The notes under the pieces: generated by a model
What the model was told of the DNA's origin: nothing
The model's database searches: none
What the model saw: the letters and a program-made list of their open reading frames with translations, nothing else
From: Streptomyces venezuelae
Lineage (GTDB): Bacteria; Actinomycetota; Actinomycetes; Streptomycetales; Streptomycetaceae
DNA: 64,000 bases
Reading direction: 5' to 3'
Assembly: GCF_008642355.1 (NCBI RefSeq)
Contig: NZ_CP029193.1
Span: 6,472,001-6,536,000 of the forward strand
Translations under genes and position numbers: made by a program
Part shown: positions 16,517-25,385 of the stretch, piece after piece
How positions within the stretch are numbered: the stretch's first letter is position 1
Layout: the number at the start of each line of letters is the position of its first letter

Positions 16517-18025
16517 ATGGTCGCGCCGCCCTCGGCGTCACCGCGCTCCGTACGCCACCTCCGGGTGCCGGGCCCGCGCAAGGAGCACGTCGCCGAAGGC
16601 GGTGCCCGGCGCCCGGGTGCCTACTGGGCCCGCCTGCTGCCGCCGCTCGCCGCCCTCGCGTGCCTGACCCGGCTGCCCTCCTTCCGGTGGCCGCTGTGGA
16701 ACCCCGACGAGGGGTACCTCGCCGTGCAGGCGCAGATGCTGGCGCACGGCGGCGCGCTCTACGACACCGTCGTCGACCGCAAGCCGCCGCTCGTCCCCTG
16801 GCTGTACGCGGGCGCCTTCGCGCTCTTCGGCGACGACTCGCTGCTGCCGCTGAAGGTGCTCGCCGTCGCCGCGCAACTCCTGACGGCGGTGCTCCTGGTC
16901 TCGCTGGCCCGGCGCCGCTGGGGGGACGCGGCGGGCCGCACGACCGGCGTGCTGTACCTCCTGATCTCCATCGGCCTCAACCCGGAGGACACCCAGGCCG
17001 CCGCGTTCGAGGTCTTCATGCTGCCGTGCACGGCCGCCGCCATGTGGTGCGCCGACCGGCACCGCTGGGCAGCCGCGGGCGCCGCGGTGGCCTGCGCGTT
17101 CCTCACCAAGCAGACCGGGGGAGCGGTCCTCCTCCCGGTCGGCTGGCTGCTGTGGCGGGCCGGGGCGCGGCGCCGCGACACGGCACGCCTCGCGGCCGGA
17201 CTCGGCCTGCCCGTCCTCGCCGCCGCCCTCCTGACGACCCCCGCGGGCTTCGTGTTCTGGACGGTGACGGGCTCGGGGGCCTACGCCTCCTTCACCGGCT
17301 CCGAGCTCCACGTCCTCGGGCGGGGCCTGGTGAACGCCGCGGTCCTCGCCGCGGCCTGCACGGGGATCGCCGCGCCCGTGGTACGCGTCCTGCGCATCGC
17401 CCGCACCGGGGCGCCGGAGCTCTGGCTCTGGCTCGCCTCGTCCGTGGCCGCCGTGCTCCTCGGCTTCCACTTCTTCGGCCACTACTACCTGCAGCTCATG
17501 CCGCCGCTCGCCCTGTTGGGCACGGCCGCCCTGCAGATCCTGCCGCGCGAACGGACGGTCCGCGCGCTCGTCGTCTCCGGGTGCGCGTGCGCCGTGTTCC
17601 TCGGATGGGGGCTGCTGGCGCCCCGCCCCGAACTGGCCCACGCCACACGCCTCGCGGAGACCGTCAGGGACCGCACCGCGCCGGACGACCCCGTGCTGTT
17701 CTGGGGCATACACCCCGAGGCGTACTGGCTCGCCGACCGCGTACCCGCCAGCCGCTACCTCACGGCCGGACTGCTCACCAACTACAGCGGTGGCAGGAAC
17801 GGCCCCCAGGTCGGGGAGAAGTACGCGGTCGACGGCGCCTGGCCGGTCTTCCGCGACGAACTGCGCAGCCGCCCCCCGGCGGTCGTCGTCGACGACTCAC
17901 GGGGCAAGCCGTTCGCCCCGGACCGCGTCCCGGCCCTGCGACGGTTCCTCGCGGTCGGGTACGAGCCGGTGCTGCGGACGGGGGGAGCGGTGGTGTACGT
18001 ACGGGTGGCGCGGGAGTCCGGTTGA
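16517..18025 (+). CDS. GT39-like integral membrane glycosyltransferase
   Basis: Polytopic membrane protein of 502 residues with about 10-11 helices. The first extracytoplasmic loop reads NPDEGYLAVQAQM and the second DRKPPLVPWLYA; acidic DE pairs plus the RKPPL motif are the hallmarks of the ArnT/PMT (GT39) fold, which uses polyprenyl-phosphate-linked sugars. A hydrophilic C-terminal domain follows residue 375. ATG at 16517 has no clear ribosome-binding site, so a later start cannot be excluded. The acceptor and sugar are unknown. It overlaps nothing and converges with the NYN gene at 18040. Confidence 0.7.
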   Translation: MVAPPSASPRSVRHLRVPGPRKEHVAEGGARRPGAYWARLLPPLAALACLTRLPSFRWPLWNPDEGYLAVQAQMLAHGGALYDTVVDRKPPLVPWLYAGAFALFGDDSLLPLKVLAVAAQLLTAVLLVSLARRRWGDAAGRTTGVLYLLISIGLNPEDTQAAAFEVFMLPCTAAAMWCADRHRWAAAGAAVACAFLTKQTGGAVLLPVGWLLWRAGARRRDTARLAAGLGLPVLAAALLTTPAGFVFWTVTGSGAYASFTGSELHVLGRGLVNAAVLAAACTGIAAPVVRVLRIARTGAPELWLWLASSVAAVLLGFHFFGHYYLQLMPPLALLGTAALQILPRERTVRALVVSGCACAVFLGWGLLAPRPELAHATRLAETVRDRTAPDDPVLFWGIHPEAYWLADRVPASRYLTAGLLTNYSGGRNGPQVGEKYAVDGAWPVFRDELRSRPPAVVVDDSRGKPFAPDRVPALRRFLAVGYEPVLRTGGAVVYVRVARESG

Positions 18026-18039
18026 CGGCCCGGCGCGGC

Positions 18040-18408
18040 TCAGGGGCGCACGGTGCGCGGGCCCGCGCACTCCGCGCCCGTCTCGCCCACCCTGCGGCGC
18101 AGCTCGCGGTCGGCCGTGACGACCAGGCAGGGGCGGCCCGCGGCGCTCGCGGCCACCTCCACGATCCGGTCGTCGCCGCTGCCGGACGCGCTCTCCACGC
18201 GCACGCCCGGCACGGACTCCACACCGCGCGCCGCGCCCTCCACGACCAGGACGACCTCAAGGGGGCCGGGATGTCCGGGAAGGCCCTCCTCCGCGTACCG
18301 GACGAGGGAGTCCCGCAGCCGCTCGGCGGCCCCGCGGCGGTCGTGCCACCACCCGTCGGGCACGGATCCGACCACGTTCGCGGCATCGACGACGACGAGA
18401 GTACGCAT
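18040..18408 (-). CDS. NYN/PIN-like domain protein
   Basis: Small protein of 122 residues with a NYN (PIN-like) nuclease fold: the opening strand VVVDAANVVGS carries the catalytic first Asp and Asn, a central SGSGDDRIVEVA supplies further acidic residues, and VVTADRELRRRV the last. Such proteins bind Mg and are thought to cleave RNA. ATG at 18408 is taken because upstream codons overlap the divergent gene. A -10-like TAGTTT (minus strand) lies just before it. The next gene diverges 67 nt away. Domain call is good; cellular role unknown. Confidence 0.7.
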   Translation of the reverse strand: MRTLVVVDAANVVGSVPDGWWHDRRGAAERLRDSLVRYAEEGLPGHPGPLEVVLVVEGAARGVESVPGVRVESASGSGDDRIVEVAASAAGRPCLVVTADRELRRRVGETGAECAGPRTVRP

Positions 18409-18475
18409 ACGGCAAACGTAAACTAAGGGGCGGAACACCGTGCGTCCGTGAACGTGGAAGGATTGGCGCAGAGTC

Positions 18476-19546
18476 ATGCCGTCGAGGTCAAGCAGCACCG
18501 GTGCGCCGGAGACCGCCCGCTGGCTGCTGCGCGGCCGTGACGGCCGCCTCACCGCCTACGCCCGCGCCGAAGGAGGCCTCCTGCGCTGGACGGAGACCCG
18601 GCCCGGCGGACCCGACTGGGAAGGCCCCGCCTTCTTCGAGGCACCCGACCTGACCTACCTCACCCTCGCCCAGGGCACCGACGGATACGTGCACTTCCTG
18701 GGCCGCCGCGAGCGCCGCGACGCCGAAGGGAAACCCCTCGTCGACGTCGTGCACTCCATCCAGTACCAGTCGGGGCGGCCCCTCATGGACTGGCGTTCGC
18801 TCGGCAACCCGCACACCAAGCTCGTCGAGCGCGCCCCGCACCTCGGGGCGCCCGCCGCGGCCGTCGACACCGCGGGCACCGTCCACGTCTTCGTGCGGGA
18901 CGCGGTGGGCAGCGTCCGGATGCGGCGCGAGGGCAAGGGCGGCAAGTGGGAGGGGTGGAAGGACTTCAAGGTCCGCGACACCCTGGACGGCACGGTCGCG
19001 GTCGCCACGTCGACGGGCCGCATCGAGGTCCTCGCCCCCTCGGGCAAGGCCACGCTGCGCTGGGCCCAGGAGAAGCGGGGCGGTGACCTGGTGCGCGCCG
19101 ACGACGTGCCGCTCGTCCCGGCGCCCGGCTCCGGCACGGCCCTGGAAACGGGCCCCGACCGTCTCACGTACTACGCGGCCGACGCTCTCGGCGACGGCGT
19201 CCTCGCCCACCGCCCGGCCGACGGCGGCCCCGCGCTGCCCCTCGGCGGCATCCCCGGCACCGGCCCGACGGCGGCTGTCCGCACGACCATAGACGGCTAC
19301 GACTGCACGGTCCTCGCCCACCGCGCGAGCACCGGCCGCCCCGCGCTCGCCGCGTTCCCCACGGAGGACGAGGGGGCGGGGCTGTGGTGGGCCGAGACCG
19401 GCGAACCCTGCCTGGGCGCGCCCGCGCTGGCGCTCGACGCGCGGGGGCGTGTGGTCATGGCGGCGATCGGGCTCGACGGGACGCTGCGGATCGCCCGTCA
19501 GAAGGCGGAGGCGGGGCTCGCGCTGGAGGCGTGGGCCCGCGTCTGA
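18476..19546 (+). CDS. Hypothetical protein, beta-propeller-like
   Basis: Soluble protein of 356 residues, no signal peptide or membrane segment. It consists of repeated strands such as GRDGRLTAYARAEGGLLRW, GTDGYVHFLGRR, DTAGTVHVFVRDAVGSVRMRR and DARGRVVMAAIGLDGTLRIA, spaced by 40-50 residues. The pattern looks like blades of a PLL/tectonin-type beta-propeller that might bind a glycan or protein. The function is not known. ATG at 18476 follows GGAAGG (18460-18465). It ends at a strong bidirectional hairpin shared with fadB. Confidence 0.65.
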   Translation: MPSRSSSTGAPETARWLLRGRDGRLTAYARAEGGLLRWTETRPGGPDWEGPAFFEAPDLTYLTLAQGTDGYVHFLGRRERRDAEGKPLVDVVHSIQYQSGRPLMDWRSLGNPHTKLVERAPHLGAPAAAVDTAGTVHVFVRDAVGSVRMRREGKGGKWEGWKDFKVRDTLDGTVAVATSTGRIEVLAPSGKATLRWAQEKRGGDLVRADDVPLVPAPGSGTALETGPDRLTYYAADALGDGVLAHRPADGGPALPLGGIPGTGPTAAVRTTIDGYDCTVLAHRASTGRPALAAFPTEDEGAGLWWAETGEPCLGAPALALDARGRVVMAAIGLDGTLRIARQKAEAGLALEAWARV

Positions 19547-19550
19547 GCAA

Positions 19551-19596
19551 ACGGAAGCGGGCCGTACGGGAGTTGTCCCGTACGGCCCGCTTCCGT
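19551..19596. terminator. Bidirectional terminator
   Basis: Perfect 21-bp inverted repeat with a GTTG loop between the convergent hypothetical gene and fadB; the left arm begins ACGGAAGCGGGCCGTACGGG. It lies 5 nt after one stop and 8 nt before the other, so it should end transcription from both sides. Confidence 0.9.
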
Positions 19597-19603
19597 TGCC
19601 GCG

Positions 19604-21736
19604 TTACGCCGGTACGCTCGCCACGCCCTGCGCCAGGAACCGCTTCCCGTTCACGCGCTCGCTGACGCCCTCACGGTCCAGGTACGGCGTGATGCCGCCC
19701 AGGTGGAAGGGCCAGCCCGCGCCGGTGATCAGGCAGAGGTCGATGTCCTGCGCCTCGGCGACGACGCCCTCGTCGAGCATGAGACCGATCTCCTGCGCCA
19801 CCGCGTCGAGGACGCGGTCCCGCACCTGCTCCTCGGTCAGGACCTTGTCGCCCTGCTTCAGGAGCGCGGCGACCTCGGGGTCCAGCTCCGGCTTCCCGCT
19901 GTCGTACACGTAGAAGCCGCGCTTGCCCGCCTTGACGACGGCCGCGAGGTTCGGCGAGACGGTGAAGCGCTCCGGGAAGGCGCGGTTCAGGGTCTCGGAG
20001 ACGTGCAGACCGATGGCCGGACCGACCAGCTCCAGGAGCACGAGCGGAGACATCGGCAGACCGAGCGGCTCGACGGCCTTCTCGGCGACGGCGACCGGGG
20101 TGCCCTCGTCGATGACGTTCTGGATCTCGCCCATGAAGCGGGTGAGGATGCGGTTCACGACGAACGCCGGGGCGTCCTTCACGAGCACCGCGGTCTTCTT
20201 CAGCTTCTTCGCGACACCGAAGGCGGTGGCCAGCGACGCGTCGTCCGTCCGCTCGCCGCGCACGATCTCCAGGAGCGGCAGGATCGCGACCGGGTTGAAG
20301 AAGTGGAAGCCGACGACCCGCTCGGGGTGCTTCAGCTTCGACGCCATCTCGGTGACCGACAGCGAGGAGGTGTTGGTGGCGAGGATCGCGTGCGCCGGGG
20401 CGACGGCCTCGACCTCGGCGAACACCTGCTGCTTGACGCCGATCTCCTCGAACACGGCCTCGATGATGAAGTCCGCGTCGGAGAAGCCCTCGGCCTTGTC
20501 CAGGACACCGGAGACGAGCGCCTTGAGGCGGTTCGACTTGTCCTGGTTGATGCGGCCCTTGAGGAGCAGCTTGTCGATCTCCTCGTGGACGTAGCCCACG
20601 CCCTTGTCGACACGCTCCTGGTCGATGTCGGTCAGCACGACCGGCACCTCCAGGCGGCGAAGGAAGAGCAGCGCGAGCTGCGAGGCCATCAGACCGGCGC
20701 CGACGACGCCGACCTTGGTGACCGGACGCGCCAGGCTCTTGTCCGGGGCACCGGCAGGCCGCTTGCCGCGCTTCTGCACGAGGTTGAACGAGTAGATGCC
20801 CGCGCGCAGTTCACCGCCCATGATGAGGTCGGCGAGCGCGGTGTCCTCGGCGTCGAAGCCCTTCTGCAGGTCGCCGTCCTTGGCGCCCTCGATGATCTCC
20901 AGGGCGCGGTAGGCGGCCGGAGCGGCGCCGTGCACCTTGGAGTCGGCGATGGCACGGCCGCGCGCGACGGCGGCGTCCCAGCCCTCGCCGCGGTCGATCT
21001 CCGGCCGCACGACCTCGGTCTTGCCGTTCAGGACGGACGCCGTCCAGAGCAGCGACTGCTCCAGGAAGTCCGCGCCCTCGAAGATCGCGTCGGCGATGCC
21101 GAGCTCGAAGACCTGCTTGCCCTTGAGCTGGCGGTTCTGGTTCAACGAGTTCTCGATGATGACCGAGACGGCCTTGTCGGCGCCGATCAGGTTCGGCAGC
21201 AGCGCGCAGCCGCCCCAGCCCGGGACCAGGCCGAGGAAGACCTCGGGCAGCGAGAACGCGGGCAGCGCCTTGGAGACGGTGCGGTACGAGCAGTGCAGAC
21301 CGACCTCGACGCCACCGCCCATCGCGGCACCGTTGTAGTACGCGAACGTCGGCACGGCGAGGCCGGAAAGCCTCTTGAAGACTTCATGCCCGCCCTTGCC
21401 GATGGCGAGCGCGTCGTCGTGCTTCTTCAGCAGCTCGACGCCCTTGAGGTCGGCGCCGACGGCGAAGATGAACGGCTTGCCGGTGATGCCGACGCCGACG
21501 ATCGCGCCCTCGGACGCCTCCTTCTCGACCTGGTCGATCGCCGTGTTCAGGTTGGCGAGGGACTGCGGTCCGAAGGTGGTCGGCTTCGTGTGGTCGAAGC
21601 CGTTGTCGAGGGTGATCAGCGCGAAGCGCCCGGCACCGTGGGGGAGGTCGAGGTGGCGCACGTGCGCCTGCGTGACGACCTCGTCGGGGAACAGCTCGGC
21701 CGCACCCTTCAGAAGCTCGGTGGTCGTGGTGCTCAT
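19604..21736 (-). CDS. fadB: Fatty-acid oxidation multifunctional enzyme (enoyl-CoA hydratase / 3-hydroxyacyl-CoA dehydrogenase)
   Basis: Two-part beta-oxidation enzyme, 710 residues. The N-terminal crotonase domain (about 1-200) hydrates enoyl-CoA. The middle begins with a Rossmann motif VGVVGAGLMASQLALLFLRR near residue 340 and is followed by the HAD segments NTSSLSVTEMA, HPERVVGFHFFNP and VVNRILTRFMGEI. ATG at 21736 overlaps the fadA stop (ATGA), so it is translated after fadA. Together they convert enoyl-CoA to acetyl-CoA. The oxyanion loop reads AVGADLKGV, and the crotonase acidic residues should be checked by alignment. Confidence 0.85.
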   Translation of the reverse strand: MSTTTTELLKGAAELFPDEVVTQAHVRHLDLPHGAGRFALITLDNGFDHTKPTTFGPQSLANLNTAIDQVEKEASEGAIVGVGITGKPFIFAVGADLKGVELLKKHDDALAIGKGGHEVFKRLSGLAVPTFAYYNGAAMGGGVEVGLHCSYRTVSKALPAFSLPEVFLGLVPGWGGCALLPNLIGADKAVSVIIENSLNQNRQLKGKQVFELGIADAIFEGADFLEQSLLWTASVLNGKTEVVRPEIDRGEGWDAAVARGRAIADSKVHGAAPAAYRALEIIEGAKDGDLQKGFDAEDTALADLIMGGELRAGIYSFNLVQKRGKRPAGAPDKSLARPVTKVGVVGAGLMASQLALLFLRRLEVPVVLTDIDQERVDKGVGYVHEEIDKLLLKGRINQDKSNRLKALVSGVLDKAEGFSDADFIIEAVFEEIGVKQQVFAEVEAVAPAHAILATNTSSLSVTEMASKLKHPERVVGFHFFNPVAILPLLEIVRGERTDDASLATAFGVAKKLKKTAVLVKDAPAFVVNRILTRFMGEIQNVIDEGTPVAVAEKAVEPLGLPMSPLVLLELVGPAIGLHVSETLNRAFPERFTVSPNLAAVVKAGKRGFYVYDSGKPELDPEVAALLKQGDKVLTEEQVRDRVLDAVAQEIGLMLDEGVVAEAQDIDLCLITGAGWPFHLGGITPYLDREGVSERVNGKRFLAQGVASVPA

Positions 21737-22959
21737 GCTTCGCCTCCGGCGTCCTTGTGGTGGGGGTTCTCCCAGATGACCGTCGCGCCCATGCCGAAGC
21801 CGACGCACATGGTCGTGAGGCCGTAGCGGACCTCCGGCTGCTCCTCGAACTGCCGCGCCAGCTGCGTCATCAGGCGTACGCCGGAGGAGGCGAGCGGGTG
21901 GCCGAACGCGATGGCGCCGCCGTACTGGTTCACGCGGGCGTCGTCGTCCGCGATGCCGTAGTGCTCCAGGAAGGCGAGCACCTGCACGGCGAAGGCCTCG
22001 TTGATCTCGAAGAGACCGATGTCGCTGATCGACAGCCCGGCCTGGGCGAGAGCCTTCTCGGTCGCCGGGATCGGACCGTAACCCATGACCTCGGGCTCGA
22101 CGCCCGCGAAGGAGTACGAGACGAGGCGCATCTTGACGGGGAGGTTGTTCTCCCGCGCGAAGTCCTCGGACGCGATGAGGGAGGCGGTGGCGCCGTCGTT
22201 GAGACCGGCGGCGTTGCCCGCGGTGACGCGGCCGTGGGTACGGAACGGCGTCTTGAGCCCGGCGAGGCTCTCCAGGGTCGTCCCCGGACGCATCGGCTCA
22301 TCGGCGGTGGCGAGACCCCACCCGGTCTCACCGGCCTCCTCGTTCGTGCGCCGTACGGAGATCGGCACGAGGTCGGCCTGGATCTTGCCGTCGGCGTACG
22401 CCTTGGCGGCCTTCTCCTGCGAGCGCACGGCGTACTCGTCGGCGCGCAGCTTGGTGATCGTGGGGTACCGGTCGTGCAGGTTCTCGGCGGTCATGCCCAT
22501 GAACAGGGCGGACTCGTCGACGAGCTTCTCGCTCACGAACCGCGGGTTCGGGTCGACGCCCTCGCCCATGGGGTGGCGGCCCATGTGCTCGACACCGCCG
22601 GCGACGGCGATGTCGTACGCACCGAAGGCGACGCTGCCCGCGACGGACGTCACGGCGGTCAGGGCGCCGGCGCACATGCGGTCGATGGAGTAGCCCGGCA
22701 CGGACTGCGGGAGCCCGGCGAGGATGCCGGCGGTGCGGCCGATCGTCAGACCCTGGTCGCCGATCTGCGTGGTCGCGGCGATGGCGACCTCGTCGATCTT
22801 GGCGGGGTCGAGGTCCGGGTTGCGGCGCAGCAGCTCCCGGATGGCCTTCACGACGAGGTCATCGGCACGGGTCTCGTGGTAGATGCCCTTCGGGCCCGCC
22901 TTGCCGAACGGGGTGCGGACGCCGTCCACGAAGACGACGTCCCTGACGGTACGAGGCAC
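21733..22959 (-). CDS. fadA: Acetyl-CoA acyltransferase (3-ketoacyl-CoA thiolase)
   Basis: Thiolase of 408 residues that cleaves 3-ketoacyl-CoA in beta-oxidation. The nucleophilic Cys is in SIDRMCAGALTAV, the C-terminal catalytic His is in YGGAIAFGHPLASSG and the second Cys in TTMCVGFGMGA. The start is GTG at 22959 with GGAGGAGAG upstream on the minus strand. It is the first gene of a fadA-fadB operon whose start and stop overlap downstream. A candidate promoter with an operator-like palindrome lies 58-86 nt upstream (23017-23045). Confidence 0.9.
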   Translation of the reverse strand: MPRTVRDVVFVDGVRTPFGKAGPKGIYHETRADDLVVKAIRELLRRNPDLDPAKIDEVAIAATTQIGDQGLTIGRTAGILAGLPQSVPGYSIDRMCAGALTAVTSVAGSVAFGAYDIAVAGGVEHMGRHPMGEGVDPNPRFVSEKLVDESALFMGMTAENLHDRYPTITKLRADEYAVRSQEKAAKAYADGKIQADLVPISVRRTNEEAGETGWGLATADEPMRPGTTLESLAGLKTPFRTHGRVTAGNAAGLNDGATASLIASEDFARENNLPVKMRLVSYSFAGVEPEVMGYGPIPATEKALAQAGLSISDIGLFEINEAFAVQVLAFLEHYGIADDDARVNQYGGAIAFGHPLASSGVRLMTQLARQFEEQPEVRYGLTTMCVGFGMGATVIWENPHHKDAGGEA

Positions 22960-23016
22960 GATGGCTCTCCTCCAGGGTGCGGTTGCGCCACGCCTGCGGC
23001 GCGCTTCCTTCTCCTC

Positions 23017-23045
23017 ACCCTACTTGCCGGTAACTATGTGGCCAA
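23017..23045 (-). promoter_or_regulatory. Candidate fadAB promoter with palindromic operator
   Basis: On the minus strand a -35 box TTGGCC (23040-23045) and a -10 box TAGGGT (23017-23022) are 17 bp apart. The spacer and -10 edge hold the imperfect palindrome TAGTTACC/GGCAAGTA (23021-23036, 6 of 8 positions paired), which is of the size bound by TetR-type acyl-CoA-responsive regulators. A repressor here would block RNA polymerase. Sequence-based inference only. Confidence 0.5.
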
Positions 23046-23119
23046 GGGCGACCTCGGCGAGGCAAAGGTCACACTCCGCTACGTGGGTTCCCGTACGCTG
23101 CCCACGCCTCCGCACCGCC

Positions 23120-23307
23120 CCACCCACCCGTGCACCCGGCGCGTCCGTCCCCCTGGCCTGACGCTGGTCCGCGGGTGACGCCCCGGCGACTGCCCCTGTC
23201 CCGCCGCGGAGCGTCGGCTTGCAGGCGGGGGCGGGACGAGACGCCCGCGCACCCCCGTGCGTGCGGGTCTTCGTTCACCGGGCGGGGCGCGGTGCACGGG
23301 TGGGTGG
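23120..23307. repeat. Nested inverted repeats in the 419-nt rnd-fadA gap
   Basis: The gap 22960-23378 has no convincing gene. It contains an outer perfect 17-bp inverted repeat (23120-23136 with 23291-23307, right arm GGTGCACGGGTGGGTGG), a middle 8-bp pair (GTCCCGCC 23198-23205 with GGCGGGAC 23230-23237) and an inner hairpin (CCCGCGCAC 23244-23252 with 23257-23267). The RNA from either strand could fold into a long branched structure. It is downstream of the RNase D gene and upstream of fadA. The role is unknown. Confidence 0.55.
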
Positions 23308-23378
23308 TGGGTGGGGGAGGGATTCGCCGCGGAGCGGCGGGGCAGGGAGTGGTGTCCCTGGCCCGCCGGGTCGTGGGG

Positions 23379-24644
23379 TCAGGCGAGGGCCGTCACCAGT
23401 GCGGGGGTCACCTGCGTGATCTGCCAGGCGCGCGCCCCGTGGGACGCGAGGGCAGCCGACACCGACGCCTCGTCGACCCGCGCCGGCGGCTCCCAGCACA
23501 CCCTCCGCACCGTGTCCGGAGTGATCAGGTTCTCCTGGGGCATGTTCAGCTGCTCCGCGAGGGAGGAGATCGCCGCGCGCGCGGCGGAGAGCCGCGCCGC
23601 CGCCGCCGGGTCGCGGTCCGCCCAGGAGCGGGGAGGCGGAGGACCGGTCACGGTCTGGCCCGGCTGGGGGAGGTCCGCGTCGGGGAGCGCCTTCGCGCGG
23701 TCCACCGCCGCCTGCCACTGCTCCAGCTGGCGCCGCCCCATCCGGTGCCCGAACCCGGACAGCGCCGCGAGCGCGTGCACGTTCGGCGGCAGCCCGAGCG
23801 CCGCCTCCACGATCGCCCCGTCGCTGAGCACCTTGCCGGGCGACACGTCACGCCGCTGGGCCACCTTGTCGCGGGCGGTCCAGAGCTCTCGTACGACCGC
23901 CATCTGACGGCGACGACGCACCTTGTGCATGCCGGACGTGCGACGCCACGGGTCCTTGCGGGGCGGCGCGGGCGGCGCCGACGCGATGGCGTCGAACTCC
24001 TCGCGGGCCCACTCCAGCTTGCCCTGCCGGTCGAGTTCCTTCTCCAGCGCGTCCCGCAGGTCCACCAGGAGCTCCACGTCGAGTGCCGCGTAGCGAAGCC
24101 AGGGTTCGGGGAGCGGGCGGGTCGACCAGTCGACCGCGGAGTGTCCCTTCTCCAGGACGTAGCCGAGGACGCTCTCCACCATCGCCCCGAGGCCCACGCG
24201 CGGGAACCCGGCGAGGCGCCCCGCGAGCTCCGTGTCGAAGATCCGGGACGGGACCATGCCTATTTCGCGCAGGCACGGCAGGTCCTGCGTGGCCGCGTGC
24301 AGGACCCACTCCGCGTCGCCGATGGCTGCACCGAGCCCGGACAGGTCGGGGCAGGCGACGGGGTCGATGAGCGCGGTGCCCGCGCCCTCGCGGCGGAGCT
24401 GGACGAGATAGGCCCGCTGTCCGTACCGGTAGCCGGACGCGCGCTCGGCGTCGACGGCGACCGGTCCGGTGCCACCGGCGTACGCGGCGATCATCTCCGC
24501 GAGGGCCTCCTCGTCGGCGATCACCGGCGGAATGCCGTCGCGGGGCTCGAGCAGCGGGGTCGGCGCCGTTTCGACGTCGTCCGGAGGAGCGCCTCCGGTG
24601 GTTCGCAGTGAGCTGTCTGCTGCGGTCTCTTGGGCGTCGGTCAC
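23379..24644 (-). CDS. rnd: Ribonuclease D-like 3'-5' exoribonuclease with HRDC domain
   Basis: DEDDy exonuclease of 421 residues that trims RNA 3' ends. The catalytic acids are visible: VAVDAERASG (D-x-E), HAATQDLPCL, FDTELAGRL, and YAALDVELL (Y-x3-D). A C-terminal HRDC domain (about residues 222-305, starting KVRRRRQMAVVRELW) assists nucleic-acid binding, followed by a helical extension. GTG at 24644 is the start. It is preceded by the response-regulator gene on the same strand, with a palindromic terminator between, so it likely has its own promoter. Confidence 0.85.
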   Translation of the reverse strand: MTDAQETAADSSLRTTGGAPPDDVETAPTPLLEPRDGIPPVIADEEALAEMIAAYAGGTGPVAVDAERASGYRYGQRAYLVQLRREGAGTALIDPVACPDLSGLGAAIGDAEWVLHAATQDLPCLREIGMVPSRIFDTELAGRLAGFPRVGLGAMVESVLGYVLEKGHSAVDWSTRPLPEPWLRYAALDVELLVDLRDALEKELDRQGKLEWAREEFDAIASAPPAPPRKDPWRRTSGMHKVRRRRQMAVVRELWTARDKVAQRRDVSPGKVLSDGAIVEAALGLPPNVHALAALSGFGHRMGRRQLEQWQAAVDRAKALPDADLPQPGQTVTGPPPPRSWADRDPAAAARLSAARAAISSLAEQLNMPQENLITPDTVRRVCWEPPARVDEASVSAALASHGARAWQITQVTPALVTALA

Positions 24645-24669
24645 CTGTCAAGGGTATCTGTGTATGGAC

Positions 24670-24705
24670 AGCGCCCGTCGACGGAACGTTCCGTCGACGG
24701 GCGCT
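24670..24705 (-). terminator. 36-bp perfect palindromic terminator
   Basis: A perfect 36-bp palindrome without loop (18-bp arms, centre AACGTT, left arm starting AGCGCCCGTCGACGG) lies 18 nt past the stop of the response-regulator gene. It can fold as a hairpin in RNA and as a cruciform in DNA. The RNase D start is 26 nt further on. Confidence 0.75.
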
Positions 24706-24722
24706 CGGGGGGTGTAAATCAG

Positions 24723-25385
24723 TCAGTGGATGATGCCGGTGCGCAGCGCGACCGCGACCATCCCGGCCCGGTCACCCGTGCCGAGCTTGCGCGCGATCCG
24801 GGCGAGGTGGCTCTTCACGGTCAGGGCGGACAGGCCCATCGAGACGCCGATGGCCTTGTTGGACTGGCCCTCCGCGACCAGGCGCAGCACCTCGACCTCA
24901 CGGCCCGACAGTTCTCGGTAGCCGCCGGGGTGGCTCGGGGTGCCCGGAGGGCGACGGTGCATGCGGGCGGCGGCCGAACCGATGGGGGCCGCGCCGGGGC
25001 GGGTGGGGAGTCCGACGTTCGTACGGGTGCCGGTGACGACGTAGCCCTTGACGCCGCCCGCGAGGGCGTTGCGCACGGCACCGATGTCGTCGGCGGCGGA
25101 GAGGGCGAGGCCGTTGGGCCAGCCCGCGGCACGGGTTTCGGAGAGGAGCGTCAGGCCGGAGCCGTCGGGGAGGTGGACATCAGCGACGCAGATGTCCCGG
25201 GGGTTGCCGATGCGGGGACGAGCCTCCGCGATGGACGAGGCCTCGATGACGTCGCGTACACCGAGGGCCCACAGATGGCGGGTGACGGTGGAACGGACGC
25301 GGGGGTCGGCCACGACGACCATGGCGGTCGGCTTGTTCGGGCGGTAGGCGACCAGGCTTGCGGGCTGCTCGAGGAGAACGGACAC
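24723..25385 (-). CDS. Orphan LuxR/NarL-family response regulator
   Basis: Two-domain regulator, 220 residues. The receiver domain (about 20-130) has the phosphoacceptor candidate Asp69 in VADVHLPDGSG and the conserved Lys in GGVKGYVV; the usual acidic pair is reduced to one Asp (VVADPRV). A Pro/Gly/Arg-rich linker leads to the LuxR helix-turn-helix (about 158-215, LSGREVEVLRLVAEGQSNKAIG). No histidine kinase is adjacent, so it is an orphan, and phosphorylation may be atypical. GTG at 25385 has AGGAGG upstream. It matches the place of SCO6029 from memory. Targets are unknown. Confidence 0.8.
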   Translation of the reverse strand: MSVLLEQPASLVAYRPNKPTAMVVVADPRVRSTVTRHLWALGVRDVIEASSIAEARPRIGNPRDICVADVHLPDGSGLTLLSETRAAGWPNGLALSAADDIGAVRNALAGGVKGYVVTGTRTNVGLPTRPGAAPIGSAAARMHRRPPGTPSHPGGYRELSGREVEVLRLVAEGQSNKAIGVSMGLSALTVKSHLARIARKLGTGDRAGMVAVALRTGIIH

